Assembly (NCBI GenBank): GCA_002337385.1
Contig: DDFY01000021.1
Coordinates: 79,544 to 114,837, forward strand
Direction of reading: 5' to 3'
Source of the DNA: Erythrobacter sp. UBA1916
GTDB taxonomy: Bacteria; Pseudomonadota; Alphaproteobacteria; Sphingomonadales; Sphingomonadaceae
DNA: 35,294 nt
In this document: in pieces, positions 33,979-35,294 of the stretch
Layout: each line of letters starts with the position of its first letter
How positions within the stretch are numbered: position 1 is the first letter of the stretch
Made by a program: the position numbers and the translations under genes
Notes under the pieces: model-generated
Database searches by the model: none
What the model saw: the letters and a program-made list of their open reading frames with translations, nothing else
What the model was told of the DNA's origin: nothing

Positions 33979-34742
33979 ACTGGCGCGGCGCAATTGCCAT
34001 CCTGAAGAACGAACTGGCGCGCTTCTTCCGCACCGCCTTTGGATCAATCCTTTCGCCGGTGCTGACCACCTCGCTCTATATCGTGGTGTTCGGCGCGGCC
34101 ATCGGCGGGCAGATGGACACCAGCCAGTTCGGCGGGGCAAGCTACGGCGCCTTTATCGTGCCTGGGCTGATCATGCTCACGCTGCTGTCGGAAAGCACCA
34201 GCAACGCAAGCTTCGGCATCTACATGCCCAAATTTACCGGCGCGATTTACGAGCTGCTCTCAGCGCCAGTCGGCGTGGCCGAAACGATCTTCGGATTTGT
34301 CGGAGCGGCGGCGCTCAAGTCGCTCATCATTTCGGGGATCATCCTCGTCACCGCGCGCATCTTCGTGGACTATGAAATCGCGCATCCGGTGCTTGCGGTG
34401 GGTTATGTCGTGATGGTGGCTTCAGCCTTTGCGCTGTTTGGCTTCATCATCGGTCTGTGGGCTACCGGGTTCGAAAAGCTCCAGATCATACCTATGCTGA
34501 TCCTCATGCCGCTGACCTTCCTTGGCGGCACCTTCTATTCGGTGCAGATGCTGGCCGAGCCGTGGCGCACCGTCGCTCAGTTCAACCCGATCTTCTACCT
34601 CATCAATGGCCTGCGCTGGACTTTCACCGGCAGCGCCGACGTACCGATCGGCGTCGCTTTCGGCTTCACGCTGGCCTTCCTGGTGCTGTGTGTCGGCGTC
34701 ATCACATGGATTTTCCGCACAGGCTGGCGCTTGCGCGAATGA
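33975..34742 (+). CDS. yadH: ABC-2 type transporter permease (YadH-like)
   Basis: A 255-residue membrane protein with six hydrophobic segments. It resembles YadH: LSPVLTTSLYIVVFGAAIGG, YGAFIVPGLIMLTLLSESTS, IYELLSAPVGVAETIFGFVG and the late motif LTFLGGTFYSVQML followed by FNPIFYLINGLRW. It carries no fused ATPase and uses the product of the preceding gene. Start and ATPase stop overlap by 4 bases. Confidence 0.93.
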   Translation: MNWRGAIAILKNELARFFRTAFGSILSPVLTTSLYIVVFGAAIGGQMDTSQFGGASYGAFIVPGLIMLTLLSESTSNASFGIYMPKFTGAIYELLSAPVGVAETIFGFVGAAALKSLIISGIILVTARIFVDYEIAHPVLAVGYVVMVASAFALFGFIIGLWATGFEKLQIIPMLILMPLTFLGGTFYSVQMLAEPWRTVAQFNPIFYLINGLRWTFTGSADVPIGVAFGFTLAFLVLCVGVITWIFRTGWRLRE

Positions 34743-34760
34743 TTGGCTAGCCATCCGGGC

Positions 34761-35294
34761 ATGACCCGTGCCCGCTTGATCGTTCCCGCCTTCGTTCTCG
34801 CCTGCGCTGCCACCAGCCCGGCCTTCGCAGAACTGCCCGACCCCGTCCGCGCCATGGTCGATGCCGCAATAGAAACCGGCGATCCGGACAAGGTCGCGAC
34901 GGTGATCGATATCGCCAAGTCCACCAATCCGGACGACGTGGCCGAGCTTGACGCGCTGCACGATGCCTTCAAAACCAGCAAGGCCGAAGCCGATCGTCTC
35001 GCCGCCGCCGAGGAGGAAGAGCGGATTCGCCAGGCTGGACTTCTGGCGAACTGGAGTGGGGAAGGGCAGATCGGCGCCTTCCAGTCGTCCGGCAACACCG
35101 ACAGTATAGGTATTTCAGCCGCTCTGTCGCTGACCCGGGAGGGCATCGACTGGAAGCACAAGATGAAGCTTTCCGCCGACTATCAGCGCACCAACGGCGT
35201 CACCTCGCGCGAGCAGATTCTTGCCAGTTACGAGCCGCGTTATCAGTTCGCCGAGCGTGCGTTTGTCTTCGGGCTTGCCCAGTTCGAGCGGGAC
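34761..35294 (+). CDS. DUF481 outer-membrane protein, 3' end outside the window
   Basis: The first 178 codons of a protein open to the window edge. It begins with a Sec signal (ARLIVPAFVLACAATSPAFA, cut after AFA). Then comes a helical, Glu/Ala-rich stretch (residues about 60-92, possible coiled coil), then the DUF481 beta-barrel start: NWSGEGQIGAFQSSGNTDSI, REGIDWKHKMKLSADYQRTN and YEPRYQFAERAFVFGLAQFE. The family includes YdiY, called salt-induced outer-membrane protein. The start follows yadH by 18 bases, so it may be cotranscribed. Confidence 0.88.
   Translation, partial: MTRARLIVPAFVLACAATSPAFAELPDPVRAMVDAAIETGDPDKVATVIDIAKSTNPDDVAELDALHDAFKTSKAEADRLAAAEEEERIRQAGLLANWSGEGQIGAFQSSGNTDSIGISAALSLTREGIDWKHKMKLSADYQRTNGVTSREQILASYEPRYQFAERAFVFGLAQFERD

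Overview
The window reads as the chromosome of a Sphingomonadales alphaproteobacterium, most likely an Erythrobacter/Altererythrobacter-type member of the Erythrobacteraceae. This rests on the high GC content, on the pairing of genes (dnaE2 followed by an extensin-like gene; the phoR-pstSCAB-phoU-phoB order), on the GEA variant of the thiamine-diphosphate motif in IlvB, and on the short PurL. Taxonomy is inferred from gene content and protein style; no 16S gene is present. Coding density is very high, no gap without a gene exceeds 300 bases, and I saw no prophage, insertion sequence, CRISPR array or plasmid backbone. Most of the window is housekeeping DNA. The most unusual signals are in short leaders and intergenic spaces.

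Layout. 1-3118: 3' part of dnaE2 (error-prone polymerase) and an extensin-like protein. 3121-10429: a complete minus-strand phosphate regulon, read as phoR, pstS, pstC, pstA, pstB, phoU, phoB, with tightly overlapping genes and a clear Pho box directly in front of phoB. 10500-10680: two tandem tRNA-Glu genes that differ at one base, the wobble base (UUC and CUC anticodons). 10764-12545: recJ. 12741-14100: a plus-strand pair, an unknown protein and an AHH/HNH-type putative nuclease. 14110-22931: a minus-strand branched-chain amino acid block, ilvB-ilvH-ilvC and, further on, leuA. It is interrupted by two glycosyltransferase genes and a YceI protein. leuA has a leader peptide gene rich in leucine codons and a structured leader.

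23049-24885: miaA and serB, divergent with overlapping start regions. 24885-25003: a strongly self-complementary intergenic segment in front of a SAM methyltransferase gene. 25834-26442: a secreted GNAT-like protein with an operator-like dyad at its promoter. 26515-29321: a DUF1993 protein and purL. 29408-32978: xseB, ispA, coaD, a periplasmic cyclophilin and queA, all on plus. 33037-34742: a YadG/YadH-type ABC exporter. 34761 to the end: start of a DUF481 outer-membrane protein cut by the window edge.

How the parts work together. PhoR and PhoB sense phosphate through the PstSCAB/PhoU transporter complex. IlvBH, IlvC and LeuA carry pyruvate to the leucine branch point, and leuA appears to be controlled by leucyl-tRNA supply through its leader. 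Start sites were re-chosen where the longest reading frame ran past the conserved N-terminus; each case is explained in its entry.
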